Shown here one piece after another: positions 17,316-27,242 of a stretch of DNA of 64,000 bases (its first letter is position 1; each line of letters starts with the position of its first letter). Source of the stretch: Plesiomonas sp051652165. Lineage in GTDB: Bacteria > Pseudomonadota > Gammaproteobacteria > Enterobacterales > CAMTGL01. The notes below the pieces were generated by a model. That model did no database searches, was not told the DNA's origin, and saw nothing but the letters and a program-made list of their open reading frames with translations. The DNA lies in the NCBI RefSeq assembly GCF_051652165.1, contig NZ_JBOFTR010000014.1, forward strand, positions 20,138-84,137, given 5' to 3'. A program made the translations under genes and the position numbers.

Positions 17316-18797
17316 TTACGGTGTTTTTGCTAAATATGTGGCTAATGCCGCGTACTCGTTATCGGTCAAGTACATACCAAGCTTAGTACGCCGCCACAGA
17401 ATATCCTCGGCAGTCAGCGCCCATTCGTGGGTTTGCAGATACTTGATTTCAGCCTGATAGCAATCATGACCAAAATGCTGTCCAAGTGCGGCCAGAGAGT
17501 CAGCCTGTGCTAAAATCACGCAGCTACGGCTACCGTAGGTGTATGCATAACGGCGTGCCATCGTTTCAGGCAACCACGGATATTGCTGCTGCAAATGCTG
17601 CGCATAGCTATCACGATCCATGCCCAAATCACCGCCCGGCAACACACTTTGCGCCGTCCAATCAGTGCCTATATTGGCAAAGTAGGGCTGCAATTTGTGC
17701 ATCGCGGCCTGACCGAGCTTGCGGTAGGTGGTCAGCTTGCCGCCAAAGATCGACAGCAGTGGCGCACTGCCCTGATCATCAGAGAGCTCCAGCGTGTAAT
17801 CACGCGTGACCGCCTGCGCTGAATCTGACTCATCATCGCACAGCGGGCGGACACCGGAATAAGTCCAGACCACATCATCGCGCACCAGTTGATGCTTAAA
17901 ATGCAGATTGTAGACCTTCAGCAGATAGCTGATCTCATCTTCATCAATACTGACATCACGCGGTGAGCCATGATATTCCACATCGGTTGTGCCGATAATC
18001 GAGAAATCCTGCATCCACGGGATCACAAACACAATCCGCTGATCTTCGTTTTGCAGGATATATGCCTGCGGCTCGCTATGTACACGCGGCACGACAATAT
18101 GGCTGCCTTTAATCAGACGAATACCGCGTGGCGAAGCCTCGTGCAAGCTCTCATCAAAAAAGGTTTTCACCCACGGGCCGGCCGCATTGACCAGCGCGCG
18201 AGCATAGTGGGTCTGGCGTTCACCGGTGATACTGTGTTCTGTCTCGACCTGCCAAAGCGCGTTTTCGCGCATAGCCTGAATCACTTTGGTACGGGTATGT
18301 ACTGCGCCGCCCTTTTCCACCACCTGCGCCGCATTCAACACCACCAAACGCGCATCATCAACCCAGCAATCTGAGTACTCAAACCCACGCACCATCTGTG
18401 GTTTCAGCACTGAGCTTGCGCCAAAACGTAACCCGCAACTTGCCGGTAATGTGGTGCGTTTTCCTAAGTGATCGTATAAAAATAGCCCAGCACGAATCAT
18501 CCATGCGGGGCGCAAATGCGGGCGGTGTGGCAGACGAAAGCGCATTGGAAAAGCAATGTGCGGCGCCATTTTCAATAGTACTTCACGCTCGGCCAGTGCT
18601 TCGCCAACCAGCCGAAATTCATAATGTTCTAGATAACGCAGGCCGCCATGAATTAGCTTTGAGCTGGCAGAGGAAGTGGCACTGGCCAAGTCATCGGCCT
18701 CAAACAAGGTAACTGATAAACCACGCCCTGCCGCATCTGCGGCAATACCTGCGCCATTAATGCCACCGCCTACCACTATCAGATCTTTGATATCCAT
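17316..18797 (-). CDS. glpD: Aerobic glycerol-3-phosphate dehydrogenase GlpD
   Basis: 493-residue FAD enzyme at the inner membrane that oxidises glycerol-3-phosphate to dihydroxyacetone phosphate and feeds electrons to quinone. The N-terminal dinucleotide-binding motif DLIVVGGGINGAGIAADAAGRG and the substrate-domain segment ATSSASSKLIHGGLRYLE are intact. The ATG at 18797 gives the normal MDIKDLIVV start; 9 codons of open frame upstream are not homologous. GlpR operator-like sequences lie just upstream. Unlike in E. coli, glpEG are not next to it. Confidence 0.97.
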   Translation of the reverse strand: MDIKDLIVVGGGINGAGIAADAAGRGLSVTLFEADDLASATSSASSKLIHGGLRYLEHYEFRLVGEALAEREVLLKMAPHIAFPMRFRLPHRPHLRPAWMIRAGLFLYDHLGKRTTLPASCGLRFGASSVLKPQMVRGFEYSDCWVDDARLVVLNAAQVVEKGGAVHTRTKVIQAMRENALWQVETEHSITGERQTHYARALVNAAGPWVKTFFDESLHEASPRGIRLIKGSHIVVPRVHSEPQAYILQNEDQRIVFVIPWMQDFSIIGTTDVEYHGSPRDVSIDEDEISYLLKVYNLHFKHQLVRDDVVWTYSGVRPLCDDESDSAQAVTRDYTLELSDDQGSAPLLSIFGGKLTTYRKLGQAAMHKLQPYFANIGTDWTAQSVLPGGDLGMDRDSYAQHLQQQYPWLPETMARRYAYTYGSRSCVILAQADSLAALGQHFGHDCYQAEIKYLQTHEWALTAEDILWRRTKLGMYLTDNEYAALATYLAKTP

Positions 18798-18810
18798 GCT
18801 CGCCCCGAAA

Positions 18811-18848
18811 ATGTTCGTTATCAATCAAAAACGAGTGTAATCGAAAAT
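18811..18848 (-). promoter_or_regulatory. Probable GlpR operator region of glpD
   Basis: AATGTTCGTTA (18810-18820) equals a perfect half of the GlpR operator consensus, with a degenerate second half (TCAATCA). A second site read on the minus strand (TATTTTCGATTAC) overlaps 18837-18849. Two adjacent imperfect operators directly upstream of glpD and near glpR fit repression by GlpR. Inference from consensus only. Confidence 0.45.
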
Positions 18849-18912
18849 AAGGTAGCTATCCATCTCTTAACAAAAATAAAACATCCCTATAAATAATAGG
18901 GATTTATATACG

Positions 18913-18946
18913 AAAAAAAAGCGCCTACTATTTAAGCGCCTCTCTC
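18913..18946 (-). terminator. Possible terminator of glpR
   Basis: On the minus strand GCGC-N11-GCGC is flanked by AGAGAG and TTTTTTTT, which can extend the stem through A-T and G-U pairs. The T-run is clear but the hairpin is weak. Confidence 0.4.
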
Positions 18947-18984
18947 TTTATACATATCTTGATGTTCGCTATGCTCACGAGCTA

Positions 18985-19743
18985 TCAGCACAGCACTAAA
19001 TTAACCTCACTCGCTTCAATCACTTTCACCAACTGAGGTGGCGGCAGCTGATCGGTAAACAGATAGTCTACTTTATCGATCCCCCCCAAATTCACCATCG
19101 CACTGCGGCCAAATTTGGAGTGGTCTGTCGCTAAGATCACACAACGTGAGTTGGCGATAATGGCATTTTTCGTGCGTACTTCGTGATAATCAAACTCCAG
19201 CATTGAGCCATCAAGATCAACGCCAGAAATCCCCAAAATGCCAAAATCGAGCCGAAACTGAGAGATAAAATCGAGCGTGGCTTCGCCGACAATACCACCA
19301 TCGCGGTTACGCACCTCACCACCGGCTAAAATAACGGTGAAATCCTCTTTAGTTGTCAGCAGTGTTGCCACATTTAAGTTGTTGGTCACAATGCGCAAAT
19401 CACGGTGCGACAGCAGGGCATGTGCCACCGCTTCCGGCGTGGTGCCGATATCAATAAATAGCGTTGCGCCATCGGGGATCAGTTCCGCCACCGACTGCGC
19501 AATGCGCGCCTTCTCTGATGAGCACATACCTTTGCGATCATGATAGGCGGTATTGACCGAGCTAGAGGGTAACGCGGCCCCGCCATGATGACGGCGGATC
19601 ACATTGTCAGCAGCCAGATCGTTCAGATCACGCCGAATCGTCTGCGGGCTGACTGAAAAGTGCGCCACCAGATCTTCGGTACTCACGTAACCTTGTTCAC
19701 GCACTAGCTCTACAATCGCTTCATGCCTTAATGTCTGTTTCAC
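18985..19743 (-). CDS. glpR: DeoR-family repressor GlpR of glycerol-3-phosphate genes
   Basis: 252 residues with an N-terminal DeoR-type helix-turn-helix (VSTEDLVAHFSVSPQTIRRDLNDL) and a sugar-phosphate-binding domain (FIDIGTTPEAVAHALL, ILAGGEVRNRDGGIVGEATLDFI). It represses glp genes and is released by glycerol-3-phosphate. The start is GTG with GGGAGAG upstream. It lies upstream of glpD on the same strand, separated by a possible terminator. Confidence 0.96.
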   Translation of the reverse strand: MKQTLRHEAIVELVREQGYVSTEDLVAHFSVSPQTIRRDLNDLAADNVIRRHHGGAALPSSSVNTAYHDRKGMCSSEKARIAQSVAELIPDGATLFIDIGTTPEAVAHALLSHRDLRIVTNNLNVATLLTTKEDFTVILAGGEVRNRDGGIVGEATLDFISQFRLDFGILGISGVDLDGSMLEFDYHEVRTKNAIIANSRCVILATDHSKFGRSAMVNLGGIDKVDYLFTDQLPPPQLVKVIEASEVNLVLC

Positions 19744-19805
19744 GCTCTCTCCCGTTCTCTTATTTATCTTACTAACGCTGGTTGTTTTTATTGGCCTTAT
19801 TCATT

Positions 19806-20258
19806 TTATTGGGCAATTTGGCTAAAAGAAAAATATGTGCCCTGCTGTTGCCAACCGCACTGCAACAAAAACAGGGCCAAAGTAGTACGATTTTCTTGCA
19901 TGTAATCAGGATCATCAGTGTGTGGCAGTGTGATAATCCAGCGATGATATTCTGGCATTAACACTGGTAATTGCTGCAACAGGTAACGGCCAACGCCACG
20001 CCGACGGGTAGCCGCACGAACACATAAATCATACAACTCAGCCGTTTTTAATACACCAGCAGCCCGTTGGCTGTTAATAGGCGGTGCGCTCACCTTCACC
20101 CCCGCCAAAATACGATCATTAAAACGTGCAATAAGTAGCCCGTTATCCAGCTGTATCGCTTGTTGCCACTCTTGCACCTGAGCGTGTGGCCACAGTTTGG
20201 CTAAATCAGCTTGATCAGCGAATGTCAGTTCGGTTAACCGCTCAATGGTCAATTTCAT
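19806..20258 (-). CDS. panM: PanM/PanZ, acetyl-CoA sensor for aspartate decarboxylase PanD
   Basis: 150-residue GNAT-fold protein. The acetyl-CoA-binding loop is seen in VRAATRRRGVGRYLLQQL. In E. coli PanZ triggers maturation of pro-PanD and feeds back on pantothenate synthesis when bound to acetyl-CoA. This copy is about 23 residues longer than the 127-residue E. coli protein, with the extra length in the middle (KTAELYDLCV region) and near the C-terminus. The location near the liv genes matches E. coli. Confidence 0.85.
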   Translation of the reverse strand: MKLTIERLTELTFADQADLAKLWPHAQVQEWQQAIQLDNGLLIARFNDRILAGVKVSAPPINSQRAAGVLKTAELYDLCVRAATRRRGVGRYLLQQLPVLMPEYHRWIITLPHTDDPDYMQENRTTLALFLLQCGWQQQGTYFSFSQIAQ

Positions 20259-20866
20259 GCGATGTTTTCCCTATCCAGATACGCTGTTTTGCTATGGTGT
20301 ATTGTTGAGTTGCGGTTATTGGTGACAACCCCCATTTACTGAGTTTACCGCAGTTATTGGCCCGCGCATGCAGAATAAATGAGCTTGATTGGCCCACGGC
20401 TCACCGTATATCACAGAGTGTGGATTATCATGCGTGCTACAACAATGTTGAACGATACTTCTGTATTCACGCAGTTTTATATGCAATTAAGTTTATGTTG
20501 CTGAATTTAACAACAGAAAAAACCCTCTTCCCCATTTTTTTCTTTCCGATAAATATACTGACTATCTGCCCATTTATTGACATTAAACTGCCGTTTAAAT
20601 GTCATATCTAGCGTAAACATCCAGATTGGTACATTCTGTGTAGATATACTGAAATCTTATGCTGGGTTAACCCCTGTTTTATGGAGGATAAATTCACTTG
20701 TTTCTCGATGTAGAGTGATGTTAAAAGGTTGTTTAGATCAAGGTGTCATGAAATTGATGCGCGCCAGTTCGCAATTGTGCATGCGAGCACCACATTGAAT
20801 AGATGTACAAAGTGTCGCTTAACAATGCGTATGATCTTTTCGCCAACCAAGACAGGGATAATCACA
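20259..20866. other. Regulatory region upstream of the liv operon
   Basis: 608 bases with no supported gene. It contains one clear inverted repeat (20578-20604) and AT-rich tracts. The stretch before the livJ/K start is open in the livJ/K frame but does not resemble the family. The panM and liv promoters must lie here; none is assigned. Confidence 0.5.
20578..20604. promoter_or_regulatory. Inverted repeat, possible operator of the liv operon
   Basis: TGACATTAAAC, a TGCC spacer, then GTTTAAATGTCA: a near-perfect inverted repeat with one extra base, 263 bases upstream of the binding-protein start. It has no T-run, so an operator is likelier than a terminator. The regulator is unknown. Confidence 0.4.
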
Positions 20867-21985
20867 ATGGCAATGTTCACTGGGAAAAAAAGCCGTTTGG
20901 CAATTGCATTAAGCAGCACACTGATCCTGCTTGGCCACACACAGGCAGCCGAGATAAAAATCGGGGTAGCCGGCCCACTTTCAGGATCAGTGGCCCAGTA
21001 TGGTGATATGCAATTTACTGGCACGCGCATTGCTATTGAGCAAATCAACCAAGCTGGTGGCATCAACGGCGATAAGCTGGTCGCCATTGAGTACGATGAT
21101 GCCTGCGATCCGAAACAAGCGGTTGCCGTGGCCAACAAAGTGGTCAATGACGGCGTGAAATATGTGATAGGCCACCTCTGCTCGGCATCAACCCAACCCG
21201 CTTCTGATGTGTATCAGGATGAGGGTGTCTTGATGATCACGCCGGCCTCCACCAGCCCAACCATTACCGAGCAGGGCTACAGCTTGGTGATGCGCACCAT
21301 CGGCTTAGACTCCGATCAAGGTCCAACGGCTGCCAAATACATCATCAACAAAGTCAAACCGCAGCGAGTGGCGGTCATACACGACAAACAGCAGTACGGT
21401 GAGGGCATCGCTTCAAGTGTGAAAAAATCACTCGACGCTGCCGGTATCAGCGTAGTCGCCTTTGAAGGCATCACCTCAGGGGATAAAGATTTCTCAGCAC
21501 TGATCGCCAAACTGAAAAAAGATCAGGTCGATTTTGTCTACTATGGCGGCTATCACCCTGAATTGGGCCTGATCTTGCGTCAAGCCCGCTCAGCAGGCTT
21601 AAAAGCCACCTTTATGGGGCCAGAAGGCGTTGGTAACAAAGAGATCTCGTCTATTGCTGGTGCTGCCTCTGAAGGCTTACTGGTCACGCTGCCGAAAAAA
21701 TATGACCAAGATCCGGCCAACCTACCGGTAGTTAACGCACTGAAAGCGAAAAACCTCGACAGCACCGGTCCGTTTGTCTGGACCAGTTACGCCGCGACCC
21801 AAGCCATCGTTGAGGGGATCAAGCGAGCGGGCAGTGATGATCCTGAAGCCATTGCTAAAGCCCTGCGCAGCGCACCGGTCAATACTGTGATGGGCCCACT
21901 GCACTGGAATGCTAAAGGGGATCTGGATGGGTTTGAGTTTGGGGTGTTTGAGTGGCACGCCGATGGCTCTTCGAGTGTGAAATAA
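20867..21985 (+). CDS. livJ: Branched-chain amino acid ABC transporter, periplasmic binding protein (LivJ/LivK)
   Basis: 372 residues with a signal peptide (KKSRLAIALSSTLILLGHTQA, cleaved near AA-EIKIG). The type-I periplasmic binding fold follows: GPLSGSVAQYGDMQFTGTRIAIEQINQAGG, the conserved Cys pair (DACDPKQ and GHLCSAST), and SPTITEQGYSLVMRTIGLDSDQG. The start at 20867 has AGGGA eight bases upstream. It is one receptor of the high-affinity Leu/Ile/Val system and lies directly before livHMGF. Only one receptor gene is present here, so LivJ versus LivK cannot be decided. Confidence 0.93.
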   Translation: MAMFTGKKSRLAIALSSTLILLGHTQAAEIKIGVAGPLSGSVAQYGDMQFTGTRIAIEQINQAGGINGDKLVAIEYDDACDPKQAVAVANKVVNDGVKYVIGHLCSASTQPASDVYQDEGVLMITPASTSPTITEQGYSLVMRTIGLDSDQGPTAAKYIINKVKPQRVAVIHDKQQYGEGIASSVKKSLDAAGISVVAFEGITSGDKDFSALIAKLKKDQVDFVYYGGYHPELGLILRQARSAGLKATFMGPEGVGNKEISSIAGAASEGLLVTLPKKYDQDPANLPVVNALKAKNLDSTGPFVWTSYAATQAIVEGIKRAGSDDPEAIAKALRSAPVNTVMGPLHWNAKGDLDGFEFGVFEWHADGSSSVK

Positions 21986-21990
21986 GTTCT

Positions 21991-22015
21991 CGGGCGGCAA
22001 ATATCCTGCCGCCCG
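21991..22015 (+). terminator. Intercistronic hairpin between the binding protein and livH
   Basis: CGGGCGGCA pairs perfectly with TGCCGCCCG over a 7-base loop, with no T-run after it. Such structures after binding-protein genes protect the upstream mRNA and lower downstream expression, giving excess receptor over permease. That role is inferred. Confidence 0.6.
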
Positions 22016-22161
22016 CTCTCCCCTATTGCTGGGCCGAATCAGACAAGACAATTTCAGCATAAAAATAGATATCAGCCGGTGACTCACACACCGGCCACCT
22101 GCGTACAGCGCAGAGCACATCAAAAGACAGTGACCATTTTGGGGATGAGAAGGAATCTTGT

Positions 22162-23078
<917 letters not shown>

Positions 23079-23082
<4 letters not shown>

Positions 23083-24434
23083 ATAAGCAAAGCTTCACCC
23101 ATGCGCTATTTTGTGCCGGCATGTTAATCGTACTGACCTTTATGCTGATGGGGTTACGCCTGACCTCGGAAGGATCACAACTGGTTGTCAGCGGCGCGTC
23201 TGACGGGCATCTGACGCTGATTTTTGGTGGCGCACTGCTGCTGTTTATTGTGCAATTACTGCGCCCTGCGCTCACCCGTGCCGTGCTTGGCATTGCAGCG
23301 CGCTTGCCCGCAAGCGGAACATCATCACCCGCACGGTTGGCCTTGCTACAACAGATGCAGACACCGCCTGCTCGTCGGGCAATGGTCACACTGGCTGTGG
23401 TTGCCGCGCTGCTGTTTCCGTTCATCGCCTCACGTGGGGCTGTGGATATTGCCACCTTAACCCTGATTTATGTGATGCTTGGGCTGGGGCTGAATGTGGT
23501 AGTCGGGCTGGCAGGGCTGCTGGATCTGGGCTATGTCGGGTTTTATGCCGTGGGCGCATACACCTACGCCCTGCTCAACAGCTATTTGGGTTTCAGTTTT
23601 TGGCAAGCACTACCACTGGCCGGCATGATGGCCGGTCTGTTTGGTTTTCTGCTCGGCTTTCCGGTACTGCGCCTACGCGGTGACTATTTAGCCATTGTCA
23701 CCTTAGGTTTTGGCGAAATTATCCGCATTTTGCTGCTCAACCAGACCAACTTAACCGGTGGGCCAAACGGGATCAGCCAGATCCCCAAACCCACTCTGTT
23801 TGGTCTTGAGTTCAACCGTACCGTGAAGGAGGGGGGCTGGGATACATTCCACCACTTTTTTGGCCTGCCCTACAGCGGCGATAACAAAGTGATTTTCCTG
23901 TATCTGATGGCACTAGCACTGGTTTTTATCACCCTGCTGGTGATCTACCGCCTGCTGCGGATGCCGCTTGGCCGAGCGTGGGAAGCGTTGCGTGAAGATG
24001 AAATTGCCTGCCGTTCACTGGGCCTCAACCCCACTATCATCAAACTCACCGCCTTTACCATTGGCGCAACCTTTGCCGGATTTGCTGGCAGCTTTTTCGC
24101 CGCACGGCAGGGCTTTATCAGCCCTGAATCGTTCACCTTTATTGAGTCGGCCATTATTCTGGCGATTGTGGTGCTTGGCGGGATGGGATCACAAGTCGGC
24201 ATTATTTTGGCCGCTATCGTGATGACGGTTCTGCCAGAACTGGCACGTGAATTTAATGAGTACCGGATGCTGCTGTTCGGGTTGATGATGGTATTGATGA
24301 TGCTGTGGCGGCCACAAGGCCTGCTGCCGATGCAGCGCCCACACCTGACACTGAAAACGTCGGCAGATAAACAGAGTGCCAAGCAGCCCCCTCACAGCGC
24401 GCCTTCAACGGCAGCAACGGAGTTGGGGCAATGA
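23079..24434 (+). CDS. livM: Branched-chain amino acid ABC permease LivM
   Basis: 451-residue second permease subunit. It has an N-terminal extension with two extra hydrophobic segments, then the conserved core YVMLGLGLNVVVGLAGLLDLGYVGFYAVGAY and the coupling loop GRAWEALREDEIACRSLGLN. A Pro/Ala/Ser-rich cytoplasmic tail of about 35 residues makes it longer than the 425-residue E. coli protein. It is translationally coupled on both sides. Confidence 0.96.
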
Positions 24435-24481
24435 ATCAACACATACTCAATCGGGCAGCAACAGCACCTACAGAGGCCACC

Positions 24482-25246
24482 ATGTCAGCACTACTACAAG
24501 TCAGCAATCTGACGATGCGTTTTGGCGGCTTGCTGGCCGTCAATAAGGTGGCATTAGAGGTCAATACCGGTGAAATTATCTCGGTGATTGGTCCGAACGG
24601 TGCAGGGAAAACCACGGTATTCAACTGCCTGACCGGATTTTATCGCCCAAGTGGTGGGCAAATTTTATTTCAGGGAAAACCGACCCAGCATCTGGCCGGC
24701 CATCAGATTGCTCGGCTGGGCATCGTCCGGACTTTCCAACATGTGCGGCTGTTTAAAGAGATGACGGCGGTCGAAAATCTGCTGGTTGCCCAGCACCGTC
24801 ATCTCAATACCAATCTGTTCTCTGGTTTGCTGAAAACCGCTCATTTTCGTCAGGCCGAAGCACAGGCGTTAGAGCAGGCGGCCTACTGGCTAGAAAAAAT
24901 TGGCTTGTCAGCGCATGCCAACCGTACTGCCGGAAATCTGGCTTACGGGCAACAACGTCTGCTGGAAATTGCCCGTTGCATGGTGACACAACCGAAAATT
25001 TTGATGCTCGATGAACCGGCGGCCGGTCTGAACCCGAAAGAGACCGAGGCACTCAACAACCTCATTATGGACTTACGCGCTCATTACGGCGTCTCAATAC
25101 TGCTGATTGAGCACGATATGAAGCTGGTCATGGGCATCTCTGATCGCATTTACGTGGTCAATCAGGGCACACCCCTGGCCAGTGGTACACCGGAGCAAAT
25201 TCGCCAACATCCAGATGTTATTCGTGCCTATTTAGGTGAAGCATGA
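24482..25246 (+). CDS. livG: Branched-chain amino acid ABC ATPase LivG
   Basis: 254 residues from the ATG at 24482 (GAGG upstream), matching the 255-residue E. coli LivG. An in-frame ATG at 24431 that overlaps the livM stop would add 17 residues. Walker A GPNGAGKTTVF, the signature-like NLAYGQQRLLEIARCMV, Walker B ILMLDEPAAGLNPKE and the switch His in LLIEHDMKLV are all present. It energises uptake together with LivF. Confidence 0.96.
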   Translation: MSALLQVSNLTMRFGGLLAVNKVALEVNTGEIISVIGPNGAGKTTVFNCLTGFYRPSGGQILFQGKPTQHLAGHQIARLGIVRTFQHVRLFKEMTAVENLLVAQHRHLNTNLFSGLLKTAHFRQAEAQALEQAAYWLEKIGLSAHANRTAGNLAYGQQRLLEIARCMVTQPKILMLDEPAAGLNPKETEALNNLIMDLRAHYGVSILLIEHDMKLVMGISDRIYVVNQGTPLASGTPEQIRQHPDVIRAYLGEA

Positions 25247-25311
25247 GCGCATTAGCTCAACACGTTTGCTGTAGGCAACCGTCAAAATAAGAATCAAAAC
25301 AGGGAGGTTGT

Positions 25312-26013
25312 ATGCTTGAGCTGCACAATGTTTGTGCCCACTACGGCAAGATTCAGGCGCTGCACAATATCAATATGCAGATTGGTCAGGGTGAAATTGT
25401 CAGCTTAATTGGTGCCAATGGTGCGGGAAAAACCACGTTATTGGGGGCGATTTGTGGTGATCCACAAGCCAGCAGCGGGCAAATTATTCTCAACGGGCAC
25501 GATATTACCCGCCTGCCAACGGCACAAATTATGCGTAAAGAGGTCGCCATTGTGCCAGAAGGCCGACGCGTTTTTTCACGCCTGACGGTGGAGGAGAACC
25601 TTGCGATGGGCGGCTTTTTCACCGAGAAAGCCCAATATCAGCGGATCATGGCGCATGTCTACGACCTGTTTCCGCGCCTATCAGAGCGAAAAACTCAGCG
25701 TGCGGGAACGATGTCGGGTGGAGAGCAGCAGATGCTGGCCATTGGCCGCGCACTGATGTCGCGCCCCCGTCTGCTATTTTTAGATGAGCCATCACTCGGC
25801 CTTGCTCCGATCATCATCCAGCAAATTTTTAGCATTATTGCCCAGCTACGTGATGAAGGAATGACCATTTTTCTGGTAGAACAAAATGCACATCAAGCGC
25901 TTAAGCTATCAGATCGTGGTTATGTTCTGGAAAATGGTCATCTCGTGCTCGCCGGTAGTGGAGCTGAATTGCTGGCAAATCCGGCAGTGTGCGAGGCCTA
26001 TCTAGGCAGTTAA
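25312..26013 (+). CDS. livF: Branched-chain amino acid ABC ATPase LivF
   Basis: 233 residues with Walker A GANGAGKTTLLG, signature MSGGEQQMLAIGRALM, Walker B LLFLDEPSLGLAP and switch region VEQNAHQAL (Gln/Asn instead of His, as in other LivF). It starts 65 bases after livG with a strong GGGAGG Shine-Dalgarno. Last gene of the operon. Confidence 0.97.
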   Translation: MLELHNVCAHYGKIQALHNINMQIGQGEIVSLIGANGAGKTTLLGAICGDPQASSGQIILNGHDITRLPTAQIMRKEVAIVPEGRRVFSRLTVEENLAMGGFFTEKAQYQRIMAHVYDLFPRLSERKTQRAGTMSGGEQQMLAIGRALMSRPRLLFLDEPSLGLAPIIIQQIFSIIAQLRDEGMTIFLVEQNAHQALKLSDRGYVLENGHLVLAGSGAELLANPAVCEAYLGS

Positions 26014-26124
26014 TCTTTAGTTCTTTAATCGCACAATATTCAAGTTTTTTATAACAAAACCTGATGTAATAGTCATATTGTTCGATAGCTTAATTGCAAT
26101 ACAGGCTTTTTCGCATAAGTTAAC

Positions 26125-26147
26125 GCCGCGCTTAACGCGGCATTTTT
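26125..26147 (+). terminator. Terminator of the liv operon
   Basis: GCCGCG pairs with CGCGGC across CTTAA, followed by ATTTTT. It is the last recognisably host feature before the prophage. Confidence 0.8.
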
Positions 26148-26343
26148 GGTTAGCGTTTGTAAGGACTCTATTGAATTGATCACTAGGTAAGACTTAGGGA
26201 ATAAGTGGGAATACTGGGAAGTAAGTGGGATCCAAAGTCAGACTTGGCGCGGCCTGAAGAGCAACTGACATTCTTCAGGCCGTATTCATTTTAGGTGTTT
26301 GGAAAAATGATCAATACATCAATGAACAACTAGAAACGGCTAG
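26148..26343. other. Left junction region between host and prophage
   Basis: 196 bases without a gene. It holds a perfect 11-bp inverted repeat (CGGCCTGAAGA 26250-26260 / TCTTCAGGCCG 26272-26282) and two direct copies of TAAGTGGGA (26202-26210, 26222-26230). I cannot tell whether all of it is host sequence or a remnant of another element. Confidence 0.45.
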
Positions 26344-26356
26344 TGATTTGATCAAC
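26339..26356 (+). repeat. Left terminal inverted repeat of the Mu-like prophage
   Basis: GCTAGTGATTTGATCAAC here matches, at 17 of 18 positions, the reverse complement of 57816-57833. The phage end is placed at the T of TG (26344), with CTAG (26340-26343) as a possible target duplication. It lies 61 bases from the repressor stop. Confidence 0.65.
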
Positions 26357-26404
26357 AGCATTTTCAGAAACGACACATTTAAAACCGATTTAAATCTGCT
26401 TCAT

Positions 26405-27049
26405 TCACTCTCCAACGTCATGCGATATGTGAACCACTTGGCCGATGATCTCAAAGGTGTGCTGCTGGTCTTTAGGCACTTCGATCGGCTGATAGTGTTT
26501 GTTGTCGCTGAGCAGTAGCCAGGCGTTCGGCAAGACCTGTAGTCGCTTAACCCATAGTTGGTCAGCATTACGCACAACGTAGATGTGACCGTCCACAGGA
26601 CGCGTTCTGCCGAGGTGTACAACGAGCGTATCGTTGTTGCTTATGGTCGGCTCCATGCTGTCGCCTTTGCTCCAGACGATGGCTAGTTCTTTTTCATTAA
26701 ACCCGCGCCACCTAAGCCATTTACGCCTAAACGCCAAATGCCTGCACGGTTCGCAGTCAGTCTGCGTGATTGTGCCGTGTCCTGCTGATACTTGGACGCG
26801 GTAACCAGGTATTAAAGCGAACTCTTCTAGAAACTTGTTTTCATAAACGGTTTCCGGTTCATTCAGCGCCTGTGGCTTTTCTAAATCCTCATTGACGCTA
26901 TACCAGTACTCAATGCCTGGTCCTTTGACTCCTTCCTGTTTTCGCCACTTCCAACCCTCTCTCTTCGCTTTCTTATGTATGCCTTGTGGTGTGCTTGGCA
27001 TTCCTGGTAACTCGGAGAGCTCCTTGGCCGTCATCCATTCGTTTCTCAA
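26405..27049 (-). CDS. Mu-type phage repressor with C-terminal S24 protease domain
   Basis: 214 residues from a TTG at 27049 with GAGG upstream (an ATG at 27034 is an alternative). The N-terminus NEWMTAKELSELPGMPSTPQGIHKKAKREGW is the Mu repressor/transposase winged-helix domain, paralogous to the N-terminus of the MuA gene here. The C-terminal half is a LexA/CI-type peptidase S24 domain, with Ser131 in KGDSMEPTI, Lys168 in LWVKRL and a candidate Ala89-Gly90 cleavage site. Phage Mu c lacks this protease, so this repressor should respond to RecA. It faces left, opposite to ner and the early operon. Confidence 0.85.
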   Translation of the reverse strand: MRNEWMTAKELSELPGMPSTPQGIHKKAKREGWKWRKQEGVKGPGIEYWYSVNEDLEKPQALNEPETVYENKFLEEFALIPGYRVQVSAGHGTITQTDCEPCRHLAFRRKWLRWRGFNEKELAIVWSKGDSMEPTISNNDTLVVHLGRTRPVDGHIYVVRNADQLWVKRLQVLPNAWLLLSDNKHYQPIEVPKDQQHTFEIIGQVVHISHDVGE

Positions 27050-27175
27050 AACACCCTCTTTAGGAAACTGAGTTTCCGAAAAACATTTATAGTTTCTTTC
27101 GTTATATATCAATGGCTTATCAATTTCTTGATGGAAACCATTGAGAAACAGCTTGATGTTAACAGGTTTCTGAAT

Positions 27176-27214
27176 AAACTGATTACAGAAACTGATTACA
27201 GAAATTGATAACTG
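27176..27214. promoter_or_regulatory. Three tandem 13-bp operator-like repeats
   Basis: AAACTGATTACAG occurs twice in tandem (27176-27188, 27189-27201), followed by the related AAATTGATAACTG (27202-27214). They sit in the divergent region between repressor and ner, 28 bases before the ner start. They are the best candidates for repressor or Ner binding sites. Confidence 0.6.
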
Positions 27215-27242
27215 ATGGTAATTCAGAAGTGAGGTAAACGAA

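Noticed and set aside
26202..26230. Two TAAGTGGGA copies as transposase-binding sites of the left phage end
   Set aside because: No matching sequence is found at the right end, and the inverted repeat at 26339/57816 gives a better border.
26148..26343. tRNA or att site for site-specific integration
   Set aside because: No tRNA gene is visible at either border and no integrase is present; the element encodes a MuA-type transposase.
27176..27201. Link between the TGATTAC array at 698 and the CTGATTAC core of the phage operators
   Set aside because: A shared 7-8-base AT-rich word is expected by chance; there is no shared context.
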